Shown here one piece after another: positions 48,006 to 56,570 of a DNA stretch of 64,000 bases. The position numbers were made by a program, and so were the translations under genes. Origin of the DNA: Pseudoalteromonas ulvae UL12 (GTDB lineage Bacteria > Pseudomonadota > Gammaproteobacteria > Enterobacterales > Alteromonadaceae); assembly GCF_014925405.1 (NCBI RefSeq), contig NZ_AQHJ01000030.1:124001-188000 (forward strand). The letters run 5' to 3'. Each line of letters begins with the position of its first letter. Position 1 is the first letter of the stretch. Under the pieces are notes generated by a model. That model had not been told where the DNA came from. It did no database searches and saw only the letters and a program-made list of their open reading frames with translations.

Positions 48006-48947
48006 TTACCACTGAACGATTTGATGGTAGAGACCAATACCAATTATCACATTGAATGGGAAGGTCAAACCTAAGGAGCTCAGCATCGCTAAGCCAATAT
48101 CCGCTTCAGGGATGGAGGCTTTAATTGCTGCCGGTGCTGCAATGTAGGAGGCGCTTGCTGTTAAACTTGCCAAAATGACTATCGAGCCTTGCTCTAGGCC
48201 TAGCGCTGTGCCAACACCAATGCCGATGACGCCCAAACACAGTGGTGCGACTAACGCAAAGACCATGAGTTTCCAATGCTTCAGTGGCAGTGGTCGTAAG
48301 GTTTGCGCGGCAGTTAAGCCCATTTCAAGTAAGAATAATGCAAGTATTGCTTTGAAGCCGCCCATCAAAAGATCAGTGACTTGTGCGCCTTGTTGAGGAC
48401 CGTACATAAAGCCGATAATGACACCACCAACCAGCAAAATGACCCCTTTGTTGGTGAGCGCTTCATGCCATAATTCAGCCATCGAGACTGTTTTGGCATT
48501 GGGTAACGCAGAGCTATAGCGGCGATATAACAGTAAGCCAACAATAATAGCGGGTAGCTCCATCAGCACTAAATAAAGAGTGATTTCAGGGTTAATGACT
48601 AAGTTATTGGTTTGCGTATAGGCCAACGCGACGGCAAATGTACCGGCACTCACTGAGCCGTAATGGGCTGCAATACTGGCGCTATTGGCGAGGTTTAAGC
48701 CTATTACTTTTCTCAGTAAAGGGAATAAAGTCAGTGGAATAAGGGCGCCGAGGATGACCACGGTGATGAGTTCTGGGAGTAAGCCCCAGCTTAAGTTGCC
48801 ATGCAGTGCCATGCCACCTTTGAGGCCTATAGTCAGCATTAATAGCAAGCTAAGCGTATCATATGTTGCTTTGGGAATGCTCAAGTCTGAGCGAACAATC
48901 CCGGCAAACAACCCTAACAGAAAAAACATCACAACAATATCTGGCAT
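48006..48947 (-). CDS. SbtA-like sodium/bicarbonate permease family protein
   Basis: The ATG at 48947 has AGAGGT upstream, so I prefer it to a TTG 15 bp before. The 313-residue protein has about ten hydrophobic spans and the SbtA/DUF897 features LMLTIGLKGGMAL, NLANSASIAAHYGSVSAGTFAVAL and LASLTASASYIAAPAAI. In cyanobacteria SbtA takes up bicarbonate with sodium; heterotrophic members probably do the same for carboxylases or pH balance. It is divergent from a LysR-type gene that likely controls it. Confidence 0.85.
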   Translation of the reverse strand: MPDIVVMFFLLGLFAGIVRSDLSIPKATYDTLSLLLMLTIGLKGGMALHGNLSWGLLPELITVVILGALIPLTLFPLLRKVIGLNLANSASIAAHYGSVSAGTFAVALAYTQTNNLVINPEITLYLVLMELPAIIVGLLLYRRYSSALPNAKTVSMAELWHEALTNKGVILLVGGVIIGFMYGPQQGAQVTDLLMGGFKAILALFLLEMGLTAAQTLRPLPLKHWKLMVFALVAPLCLGVIGIGVGTALGLEQGSIVILASLTASASYIAAPAAIKASIPEADIGLAMLSSLGLTFPFNVIIGIGLYHQIVQW

Positions 48948-49030
48948 ACGACCTCTGGGCAATAGATTGAAATTAGACGCAGTGTATGATTTTTTATCAA
49001 TTGATGAAAATTAAAACATTGATACTATGT

Positions 49031-49048
49031 CATAGATAATTATCTATG
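49031..49048. promoter_or_regulatory. Perfect 18-bp palindrome, probable LysR operator
   Basis: CATAGATAATTATCTATG is an exact palindrome with the T-N11-A core of LysR-type boxes. It lies just 11 bp upstream of the LysR gene and 83 bp from the opposing permease ATG, so it can serve both autoregulation and activation. A second palindrome, ATCAATTGAT, lies about 25 bp away toward the permease gene. Confidence 0.75.
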
Positions 49049-49059
49049 CGAGGTTGCGA

Positions 49060-50022
49060 ATGAACATTCGTCATTTAACGTTTCGATTACTGCAAGTATT
49101 TGTTGATGTAGTCCAAACAGGATCCATCACAGAAAGTGCACGGCGTTTGCACCTGACACAGCCGACCGTGTCCTTACAGTTAAAACGCTTAAAAGAAGCT
49201 ATCGGTGAGCCGTTGCTCGAAACCCAGCATAATAAACTGGTTGTGACCCAAGCGGGGCAAGAGTTATATCGTATTTGCCAGCAAACATTGGCCAATTTTT
49301 CTGAATTCAATACTTTTTTAGGGGCGCTTCAAGAGGGTCAGCGCGGGCATTTTAGTATTGCGATGGTGAACACAGCGCAATACATTTTGCCTCGATTGTT
49401 AGGACCGTACAGCCAATCTCACCCCAATGTTGATGTGACCGTTGAGATTGGCAATCGTGAGCAAGTATTAAGGCGATTTGAGCAAGGTGCCGATGATGTA
49501 TATGTATTTAGTCACCCACCTTCATTAGAGCATGCGTTTGCTGGGCGATTCTTACGTAACCCACTTGTGCTCGTGGCGTCGGCCAATCACCCCTTGGCAC
49601 ATAAGTCACAGGTTAGCTTGGATGACGTCATGAAAGAGCGCTTTTTATTACGAGAGCCTGGCTCTGCAACACGGATGTTGTTTGAAAGCTTTTTACAAAG
49701 TCGCGGTGTCACTTTATCGAGTAGTTTACAAATGGCGAGTAACGAAGCGATCCGTGTCGGGGTGAGCTCTGGTATGGGGCTTGCGCTGCTTTCACGCCAT
49801 GTATTACCAACCCAAGATCACAGCCTTGTGTCGTTGCCAATTGCGGGGTTACCGTTAGAAAGTCATTGGTACTTTATTGTCCGAAATGATCGCCACTTAT
49901 CTTATGCGGCATTGGGATTTTTAAGATTTGCAGAGCAGCAACTTACGCAGTGCTTGGACCCACAATGGGTGAGCAATGATTTATCGCAGTTATTGCAGGC
50001 GCTCTCTTCTCAGTCGCACTAA
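49060..50022 (+). CDS. LysR-family transcriptional regulator (CbbR/CmpR-like)
   Basis: The 320-residue protein has the N-terminal winged helix (FVDVVQTGSITESARRLHLT, then QPTVSLQLKRLKEAIG) and a substrate-binding domain with VEIGNREQVLRRFEQGADD, resembling regulators of carbon-fixation or bicarbonate genes. ATG at 49060 with GAGG upstream. It is divergent from the bicarbonate-type permease and the palindrome lies in between, so that gene is the likely target. Confidence 0.9.
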   Translation: MNIRHLTFRLLQVFVDVVQTGSITESARRLHLTQPTVSLQLKRLKEAIGEPLLETQHNKLVVTQAGQELYRICQQTLANFSEFNTFLGALQEGQRGHFSIAMVNTAQYILPRLLGPYSQSHPNVDVTVEIGNREQVLRRFEQGADDVYVFSHPPSLEHAFAGRFLRNPLVLVASANHPLAHKSQVSLDDVMKERFLLREPGSATRMLFESFLQSRGVTLSSSLQMASNEAIRVGVSSGMGLALLSRHVLPTQDHSLVSLPIAGLPLESHWYFIVRNDRHLSYAALGFLRFAEQQLTQCLDPQWVSNDLSQLLQALSSQSH

Positions 50023-50120
50023 AAGTATAACTTACTATTCTTTTTGTAAAGCAAGCTTGACTTTGTGTGTTTAGTGCGCAATATTGAAGTCAAGTTTACT
50101 TTACTTTAAAAGGTGTAAAA

Positions 50121-50549
50121 ATGAATACACAAATGAACTGGCAACAAAAACATAAATATAATACGGCAAATTTAGCCAAATGGACGTTTGCATGGTTAGT
50201 GAGCTTAGCGCTCGTGTCGTTTGGGCCAAAATTTATTTGGCAAGAAACAGTGATCGTCAGTGTGCTGGCGTTATTGGTCAATATTGCTGTTGGGATCGGC
50301 ATGATTTTGGCGAATAAACGCCAGCTCCTTGGGTTGGATGAGATGCAGCAAAAGCTACAGCTGAACGCGATGGGCATCACGTTAGGTGCGGTGCTTGTGA
50401 TGGGGATCGCCTACGAAACTATGAGCAATAGTCACATTATTTCTTTTGATGCCAAAATCTCGCATCTGGTTATTTTCATGGGATTAACTTATCTGATTTC
50501 GACCGTTGTTTTGCAAAAAAAATACAGCGTTGATGAGGATGAAGAATGA
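50121..50549 (+). CDS. Small membrane protein paired with an XRE regulator
   Basis: The 142-residue protein has four hydrophobic spans (about 20-40, 43-63, 80-100, 112-130) and charged ends (GLDEMQQKLQL between spans 2 and 3; SVDEDEE at the end). The family is not one I can name, but this kind of membrane protein next to a short XRE gene is a common pair. Its stop overlaps the next start (ATGA). Confidence 0.7.
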   Translation: MNTQMNWQQKHKYNTANLAKWTFAWLVSLALVSFGPKFIWQETVIVSVLALLVNIAVGIGMILANKRQLLGLDEMQQKLQLNAMGITLGAVLVMGIAYETMSNSHIISFDAKISHLVIFMGLTYLISTVVLQKKYSVDEDEE

Positions 50550-50740
50550 AAAACCGCTTAAAAGTATTGCGTGCAGAAAGAGATTGGACTCAAGCAAAGC
50601 TTGCAGAGCTACTCGATGTGTCTCGTCAAACCGTTAATGCAATCGAAAAAGGGAAATTTGATCCAAGTTTACCCTTAGCATTTAAGGCCGCCCGTTTATT
50701 TGGCTTGGCGATAGAAGATATTTTTGAAGATGAAATGTAA
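50546..50740 (+). CDS. Short XRE-type helix-turn-helix regulator (YozG-like)
   Basis: The 64-residue protein is one helix-turn-helix domain: LKVLRAERDWTQAKLAELL, then VSRQTVNAIEKGKFDPSLPL, ending LAIEDIFEDEM, as in YozG/YgzD-type regulators. It overlaps the upstream membrane-protein gene by 4 bp, so it is translationally coupled to it and probably represses the pair. Confidence 0.88.
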   Translation: MKNRLKVLRAERDWTQAKLAELLDVSRQTVNAIEKGKFDPSLPLAFKAARLFGLAIEDIFEDEM

Positions 50741-50747
50741 ACACTGT

Positions 50748-50783
50748 AATGGCAACAAAGAGCAAATTTTGTTGCCATTTTTT
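50748..50783 (+). terminator. Intrinsic terminator
   Basis: AATGGCAACAAA (50748-50759) pairs perfectly with TTTGTTGCCATT (50768-50779), followed by T's, just after the XRE-gene stop. Confidence 0.9.
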
Positions 50784-50933
50784 ATGTAAAGAGAGCGCTA
50801 ATTCATCACCTGTTATTGGCTTGATTGCCTGTTTAACAGTGTTTATTTTCTGTTCATCTCAAAACAGTTGTTGTTTATAGGCTGTGCGATAGTCTCAAGT
50901 GACATAATAAAAAATTACTCCACAGGCCTTTTT

Positions 50934-52313
50934 ATGTCATCGTCCAAGTTTCAACCTCTTAGCATGTTTTCGTTCACCTTAGGTTCATTATTGTTGAGCC
51001 AAAGCCTGATCGCCAATGAACTCAATTATCGCGATCAGGCTCAGCTTCATCAGATTGCAAAGGCTGTCTCGGCTGAACGGATTGGTCAAGATATTCAGAC
51101 GCTCGTTAATTTTGGTACGCGTCATACTTTATCTGAGACGCAATCACCCACCCGTGGAATTGGCGCAGCAAGGCGTTGGATTAAAGCGGAGTTTGAACGC
51201 ATTTCGAAACAATGTGGCGGTTGTTTAGAAGTGATTGAAGTATCAGATGTTATTTCGGGTGAAAAGCGAATTCCGAATCCAACCGAAGTGGTCAACATTA
51301 TTGCGATTCAGCGCGGTGCGGTGGAGCCCAATCGTATGGTGATGATGTCGGGAGATATTGATTCTCGGGTCAGTGATGTGATGGATTTTACCAGTGACTC
51401 ACCGGGAGCGAATGATAATGCATCGGGCGTGGCTGGAACGCTTGAAGCCGCCAGAGTCTTATCACAATATCGGTTTAATGGTTCGATTGTTTATGCGGCG
51501 TTATCCGGTGAAGAGCAAGGTTTGTTTGGTGGTAAAATACTTGCGGCTTACGCGAAAAAACAAGGTTGGCAAGTGCATGGCGTACTCAATAATGACATGA
51601 TTGGCAATATCACAGGTATTAATGGCGTGACCGATAATACCACGGCACGTATTTTCTCTGAGGGTACGCGCGTCACAGAAACGAAAGAGCAAGCAAGGGT
51701 GCGCAGATTCACCGGTGGTGAAGTTGACTCGGCGAGTCGTAATTTAGCGCGTTATATTGACACCATCGCAGATCGTTATATTCCAAATTTGGACACAATG
51801 CTGGTTTATCGTCTTGACCGTTTTGGTCGCGGTGGCCATCACCGGCCATTTAATGATGCAGGGTTTTCTGCAGTTAGAATAATGGAAACGAATGAACATT
51901 ACGATCGCCAACATCAAGACTTACGCACCGAAAATGGACGTGTCTATGGCGATACCATCGACGGCGTTGACTTTGATTATGCCGCAAAATTAACAGCCTT
52001 AAATGCGGTCAGCATGGCGTCAATGGCTTGGGCACCGGCCCCGCCAACAGCTGTAAAAATTAGCGGTGCAGTTGAAGCAAGTACGCACTTTACTTGGCAA
52101 CAATCGAGCGATCCGACCATTGCGGGCTACCGCATTTATTGGCGCTATACCAGCGAGCCTCAGTGGCAGTTTAGCCGTGATGTTGGCAAGGTCAATCAGG
52201 CAATACTCGAAAACATTGTGATTGATAATTACACCTTTGGTGTCGCAGCAATTAGCCAAGATGGTCTTGAATCGCCTGTGGTCTTTCCGGGGGATGTCGG
52301 AGCGTTTGAATAA
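50934..52313 (+). CDS. Secreted M28-family aminopeptidase-like protein with C-terminal fibronectin-like domain
   Basis: I start at the ATG at 50934 (459 residues), which gives a signal peptide (SMFSFTLGSLLLSQSLIA, cleavage before NEL); an ATG 66 bp upstream does not. The M28 core has SPGANDNASGVAGTLEAA, ALSGEEQGLFGG, VLNNDMIG and a late His in MRIMETNEHYDR-type context. The first zinc-ligand motif, usually G-H-x-D, reads GDIDSR here, so Asp replaces His. This is seen in a recognisable subfamily. The C-terminal 90 residues (TAVKISGAVEAS onward) look like a fibronectin type III fold. It is probably a secreted or periplasmic peptidase. Confidence 0.85.
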   Translation: MSSSKFQPLSMFSFTLGSLLLSQSLIANELNYRDQAQLHQIAKAVSAERIGQDIQTLVNFGTRHTLSETQSPTRGIGAARRWIKAEFERISKQCGGCLEVIEVSDVISGEKRIPNPTEVVNIIAIQRGAVEPNRMVMMSGDIDSRVSDVMDFTSDSPGANDNASGVAGTLEAARVLSQYRFNGSIVYAALSGEEQGLFGGKILAAYAKKQGWQVHGVLNNDMIGNITGINGVTDNTTARIFSEGTRVTETKEQARVRRFTGGEVDSASRNLARYIDTIADRYIPNLDTMLVYRLDRFGRGGHHRPFNDAGFSAVRIMETNEHYDRQHQDLRTENGRVYGDTIDGVDFDYAAKLTALNAVSMASMAWAPAPPTAVKISGAVEASTHFTWQQSSDPTIAGYRIYWRYTSEPQWQFSRDVGKVNQAILENIVIDNYTFGVAAISQDGLESPVVFPGDVGAFE

Positions 52314-52384
52314 ATACGCTTAATCGATCGGTGTCAGGGTGGCGCTCGTATCATGTTGAATAATTACTGGATAGGAGGGCTATC

Positions 52385-53707
52385 GTGTCGAAAGAGCGCG
52401 CAATTGCGACCTCACGTTTTGCTCGGTTTGCTAAGTTAGGGTCATTGGCGGGCAAAGTAGCTGGAAATATGCTCGTTTCAGGCGCCAAAGGTGCGCTGAA
52501 TGGGCAAGCGTGGGACAATAAAAGCCTGTTGCTGCAACCTAAAAATATTGAGCAATTAGCTAAACAACTGGCGCATCTGCGTGGCGCCGCCATGAAGTTA
52601 GGCCAATTATTGTCTATGGATGCGGGTGATTTACTCAGCCCTGAACTTGCCGAGCTTCTCGCAATGTTGCGGGCAGATGCCGATCCTATGCCACACAAAC
52701 AACTTGTGTCGGTTTTAAAAGCGCAGTGGGGCGACAATTGGCTCGATACTTTGGCGCATATCGAGTTGAAACCTTTTGCTGCCGCTTCTATTGGTCAAGT
52801 TCATCAGGCAATCACTGAGCAAGGTGACAAACTGGCGATTAAAGTACAATACCCAGGTATTGCGAAAAGTGTGGTCAGTGATGTCGATAACGTGATGGCA
52901 CTTCTGACCTTGTCTCGGCTTTTGCCCAAAGAGATTGACCTGACTGAGCTAGTCGAAGAGGCCAAGCAGCAACTGTTAAATGAGGCTGACTATGAGCTCG
53001 AAGCCCAACACCTTAAGCGTTATAGCGAGTATTTAGCTGATCATCCCCGCTTTAAAGTGCCGACTGTGTATCCGCAATTTAGTAGTAAGCGGATTTTAGC
53101 GATGGAATATGTGGCAGCCGAGCCCATTGAGCAACTCAATCAACTTAGCCAAGAGCAACGCAATCAAATAGCGAGTGATTTTATTGCATTGTTTTTTCTC
53201 GAACTATTTGAATTCCAATTAGTGCAAACTGACCCTAATTTTGCCAACTTTCAATACCAAAGCAGCACTGAACGCATTGTATTATTTGATTTTGGAGCAA
53301 CACGAGAAATAACCTGCGCACTGAGTCAGAGTTATCGCCACTTGTTGGGTGCTGCGCAAGTACAAGATCGCGACGGGATGTTTGAAGCGGCTCATCAGAT
53401 TGGCTATTTTCAGGATCAGGTGATCGATAGTTACAAAAATAATGTGATTGATATTTTTATGTTGGCGTGTGAACCGTTACGACACTTAGGAAAGTATGAC
53501 TTTGCAAACAGTGATTTAGCACGGCGCATGAAAGAGGCGGGACTTGCAATGAGTGGCAACTCTCAGCAGTGGCATACACCACCAGTGGATGCGTTATTTA
53601 TCCACAGAAAATTAGCGGGTCTTTATTTAATTGCGGCTAAATTAGAGGCGCAAATAGATGTTAACTCACTCTTTAGTGTTTATTCGACAAGGGCTAATTT
53701 AAGCTGA
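52385..53707 (+). CDS. ABC1/UbiB/ADCK-type atypical kinase
   Basis: The 440-residue protein starts at a GTG with a strong AGGAGGG site. It shows the ABC1 family marks: GAAMKLGQLLSMDAG (KxGQ motif), FAAASIGQVHQA (Ala-rich loop), EADYELEAQHLKRY, QTDPNFANFQY and LFDFGATREI. Coq8/ADCK3 and UbiB of this family support ubiquinone synthesis, but this is shorter and lacks the C-terminal membrane helices of UbiB, so a housekeeping ubiB probably lies elsewhere. Terminator at 53712. Confidence 0.9.
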   Translation: MSKERAIATSRFARFAKLGSLAGKVAGNMLVSGAKGALNGQAWDNKSLLLQPKNIEQLAKQLAHLRGAAMKLGQLLSMDAGDLLSPELAELLAMLRADADPMPHKQLVSVLKAQWGDNWLDTLAHIELKPFAAASIGQVHQAITEQGDKLAIKVQYPGIAKSVVSDVDNVMALLTLSRLLPKEIDLTELVEEAKQQLLNEADYELEAQHLKRYSEYLADHPRFKVPTVYPQFSSKRILAMEYVAAEPIEQLNQLSQEQRNQIASDFIALFFLELFEFQLVQTDPNFANFQYQSSTERIVLFDFGATREITCALSQSYRHLLGAAQVQDRDGMFEAAHQIGYFQDQVIDSYKNNVIDIFMLACEPLRHLGKYDFANSDLARRMKEAGLAMSGNSQQWHTPPVDALFIHRKLAGLYLIAAKLEAQIDVNSLFSVYSTRANLS

Positions 53708-53711
53708 AAAC

Positions 53712-53743
53712 GGGGTGAGAGTGTTCACCCCTGAGTGTTTTTT
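53712..53743 (+). terminator. Intrinsic terminator after the ABC1 gene
   Basis: GGGGTGA (53712-53718) and TCACCCC (53725-53731) form a 7-bp stem with loop GAGTGT, followed within 7 bases by six T's. Confidence 0.75.
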
Positions 53744-53761
53744 GGCAAGAGATGTATCCGT

Positions 53762-54148
53762 CTATGGAATGCTTAACCACATCATACCGAGTGGACATAA
53801 TAAGCTGATAAGCCAAACAAAAGAGCGGAGTTTATCGATATTCAGATAATAAAAAATACAAAAAAGAACCCGTGCGACCAAGTAGACAATTGCCAGTATT
53901 TGTACGGTTTGACCAACCGTATTGGTTGCCAAGACCACAGCGATAGCCAAAGCAAAAATCAATAAAGATTCAAAGCTATTTTGATGTGCAGCCAGCGCTC
54001 GCGCGCCAAAGCCAGTTAACCGTGCTTGTTGGGCTCTTGGGTGTTGGTTGTCGTAGCCGCCGTCTTTTTGCATGGCATAGGCTACAGGGGCTTTGGCTAA
54101 ATAAGGGAGTAAAGCGGCAATAATCGCACAAATTATAAGGGTCGTCAT
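53762..54148 (-). CDS. MAPEG-family membrane protein
   Basis: The 128-residue protein has four membrane spans and the MAPEG arrangement: a first span with LLPYLAKAP, then RALAAHQNSFESLLIFALAI, where the conserved Asn/Glu that meets glutathione in the family lies, and ARVLFCIFYYLNIDKLRS. Bacterial members are often annotated without known substrate; the glutathione link is a family inference. AGGAACC precedes the ATG. Confidence 0.9.
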   Translation of the reverse strand: MTTLIICAIIAALLPYLAKAPVAYAMQKDGGYDNQHPRAQQARLTGFGARALAAHQNSFESLLIFALAIAVVLATNTVGQTVQILAIVYLVARVLFCIFYYLNIDKLRSFVWLISLLCPLGMMWLSIP

Positions 54149-54207
54149 AGGTGGTTCCTGTTTTTAGTGACCTTACTCAAACAACATGAGGCGCCACGAG
54201 AGTGGGG

Positions 54208-54462
54208 TTACTTTGCCTTTGGATCGTCTTTAATAAATTGGATGTCACTAAAACCAAATTTAGCAAATTCTTGATCGCGGAAGTTTTTAATCGCCGCTGA
54301 GCCTTTTGAAGTCATGGCGATTTGTTTTTCCATGGCTAAGTAATTGCGCAGGTCAATGCCTTCAGCTGCAGCGATGGCTTCATACATATCGTGATATTTA
54401 TCATTGGCGAAATTAATTTCTTTTGCGTGGTCTTTAAATTTATAACTGATTCGACGGGCCAT
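54208..54462 (-). CDS. DUF2960-family small protein
   Basis: The 84-residue cytoplasmic protein resembles the DUF2960 family of Alteromonadales and Vibrionales (ISYKFKDHAKEINFANDKYH, then GIDLRNYLAMEKQIAM). Function unknown. AGAGAG precedes the ATG. It sits downstream of a divergent TPR gene, with about 60 bp to the MAPEG gene on the same strand. Confidence 0.8.
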   Translation of the reverse strand: MARRISYKFKDHAKEINFANDKYHDMYEAIAAAEGIDLRNYLAMEKQIAMTSKGSAAIKNFRDQEFAKFGFSDIQFIKDDPKAK

Positions 54463-54587
54463 GGGCTCTCTCTTTTGCGGCGACTTTAAAGGATAATTAT
54501 ATCGTTTTTAATCGCAGATGAAAGCGCGTTATATCCTCTTGTCTTAGTCTATACTCAAGCATTGAATTCCCAATCAGAAGCTTAGTA

Positions 54588-55580
54588 ATGCAAGTTGTAC
54601 CATTATTATTTTATTTAACGTTTAGTAATAGCGAGATCATGGCGGATTTGAAAAGAGCGGAAATTCTCGCCGCTGATAAACCGGCAGAGGCGCTGCTGTT
54701 ATATCTGCAATACCAACCTCAATTGCAACAAATGCCGCCGAAAATTCAATTGTTATGGCATACCTCTGCAGTTCGTTCTGCGTTGAATCAAAGCAATCTT
54801 CGCCATGCCCATCAAATTTTACAAGATATGTTGCCAAGCTACCAAGCAACGGGTAAACCTAAAACCGACTTTTATTATAATTTAGCGGGCATTTGGTTTC
54901 GAAAATCTGGATATAGTCAGCAAGCATTGTGGGCGTATCAGTGTGCACTTAATGTCACAACAAATAACAAAGATAAACTTAAATATACCAGTAATGCCGC
55001 GGTTGCTGCCCGTTATGTAGGTGATAAAAAACTGGCTAACCAGTATTTCGCTCAAGCTAAAGAGTTGCTTAAAATTGAGCCAGACTTAATGATGCAAGCA
55101 AGTGTTGCCAATAATGAAGGTATGCTGTTGTTAAGTGAAAAACGTTATGAAGAAGCGTCGAGTTTATTTACTAAGGCGCTTTTTTTACGTGAAGGGCATC
55201 ACCGAATTAATAGCCAAATACTCAGTACTTTGAACTTAATGGCAAGCTTGCTGCTCAATCATGATTTGGCGGAGTTTGTTCGGCTGGATAAAAGTAAATT
55301 AAGTCGATATCAATTATCACCAGCGCAAGATATTTATTTAACTTGGTTAAATAGTGCTTATCAAGTTTTAAGTTCAGCCCAACCTGTGCAGCTGAGCCCA
55401 ACTTTAACTGCCGATTATCTGACCGTCGAGAATGACAGTATTGTGTATTTAATCGAGCAAATAGCGGAGTTAATTAATGTGCCTTTACCTGCTCATCCGA
55501 TCAATCAAAAAGATAAGCAATTACAAGATCATCTGCTATCGGGTTATTTCAATGAATGCCAATTTTTTGAACAGTCTTAA
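54588..55580 (+). CDS. TPR-containing protein of unknown function
   Basis: The 330-residue protein is helical with TPR-like repeats at about 85-215 (DFYYNLAGIWFRKSGYSQQA, ASVANNEGMLLLSEKRYEEA). Its N-terminus (MQVVPLLFYLTFSNSEIMAD) is only weakly hydrophobic and may not be a signal peptide. I do not recognise the family. The next gene, the LipL32 homologue, starts 100 bp downstream with its own -10-like TATAAT at 55624-55629. Confidence 0.65.
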   Translation: MQVVPLLFYLTFSNSEIMADLKRAEILAADKPAEALLLYLQYQPQLQQMPPKIQLLWHTSAVRSALNQSNLRHAHQILQDMLPSYQATGKPKTDFYYNLAGIWFRKSGYSQQALWAYQCALNVTTNNKDKLKYTSNAAVAARYVGDKKLANQYFAQAKELLKIEPDLMMQASVANNEGMLLLSEKRYEEASSLFTKALFLREGHHRINSQILSTLNLMASLLLNHDLAEFVRLDKSKLSRYQLSPAQDIYLTWLNSAYQVLSSAQPVQLSPTLTADYLTVENDSIVYLIEQIAELINVPLPAHPINQKDKQLQDHLLSGYFNECQFFEQS

Positions 55581-55680
55581 AAAACAGTCACTTATTATTC
55601 AAAAGTGTGTAAAATAGCCGCCGTATAATTTATGTCCAGGTTGTTGTCGGATACAGTTCAATAAAAAAAAGGAAGTGATC

Positions 55681-56391
55681 ATGAAATTACAGTTAATGGC
55701 GGCGGCTTTAGCTTTGGTAAGTAGCTCTGCGTTTGCAGGTTTTAATTTAAATAGCCTTGTCGATGGAGAAGGGCTGCCAAGTTTTACTTCAAGTAAGAGC
55801 AAAAGTTTAGGTTTCACCAAAGTTGCGGTGCCTTATGCAAATACCGTTAATTACTTTGGTTATATTGACCAAGATTCGAAGCCTGATGAAACCATCAAAG
55901 GGAAAGATGCTTATTATCTATATATTTGGGTACCAGCAGCTTTAGATGAATTGGGTGTGCGGATGATTTCGCCAGTTGGCGACTTAGCGTCACCTGAAAA
56001 GAGCGATTTTGTGCAAACAGGTTTTGCTGACAAGTTAAAAGCTGATAAAGAAAAATGGTTTGATACTTGGATCCGTGTTGAGCGCATGGATGTGATCAGT
56101 CCTGAAAAAATTAAAGATGCGAAATCAGTCTTTAGTGTGCTCGATACTGACGACGATGGTGATGATACTTATGATGAGAAACGCCATGCGAAGTATAACT
56201 CGTTAACGCGTATTGAATCTCAAGTGAGCAAACCAGAAAAAGCATTGGTGCGCGGTTTATATCGTGTGGCCTTTACGACCTATAAAACAGGTAAAGTAGA
56301 AGGTTCGTTTGTGGCGACCATCGGCTCAAATATCCCGGGCATTACCATGGCAACATCACTGAGTGAATTGCACAAACAAGTCAATCAATAA
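55681..56391 (+). CDS. LipL32-family surface protein homologue
   Basis: The 236-residue protein begins at ATG 55681 (AAGGAAG ribosome-binding site) with signal peptide MKLQLMAAALALVSSSAFA, cleaved before Gly; there is no lipobox Cys, unlike Leptospira LipL32. The body is strikingly close to LipL32: AYYLYIWVPAALDELGVRMI, WFDTWIRVERMDVI, the acidic calcium loop TDDDGDDTYDEKRH and KYNSLTRIE, then ALVRGLYRVAFTTYKTG. LipL32 is the major surface protein of pathogenic Leptospira and binds calcium; homologues in Pseudoalteromonas and Vibrio have been reported. Here it is a secreted or periplasmic protein of unknown role. Confidence 0.92.
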   Translation: MKLQLMAAALALVSSSAFAGFNLNSLVDGEGLPSFTSSKSKSLGFTKVAVPYANTVNYFGYIDQDSKPDETIKGKDAYYLYIWVPAALDELGVRMISPVGDLASPEKSDFVQTGFADKLKADKEKWFDTWIRVERMDVISPEKIKDAKSVFSVLDTDDDGDDTYDEKRHAKYNSLTRIESQVSKPEKALVRGLYRVAFTTYKTGKVEGSFVATIGSNIPGITMATSLSELHKQVNQ

Positions 56392-56402
56392 GCGTATTGA
56401 TG

Positions 56403-56430
56403 AAAAAAAGCCTGCTTTGCAGGCTTTTTT
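56403..56430 (+). terminator. Intrinsic terminator after the LipL32-like gene
   Basis: AAAAAAGCCTGC and GCAGGCTTTTTT form a 12-bp stem with loop TTT. Confidence 0.93.
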
Positions 56431-56570
56431 GCTTTGTAGGGTATCAATAACAGGTGATTGCGCGTGACACGAAATTTGAGGGCGATAAAAAACTCACTTT
56501 ATTTCTTGGTGTTCTGTGAGGAAGGGGCTAAATTTGCACAAAAATATTTTATAAGAATGAGAATACACGC

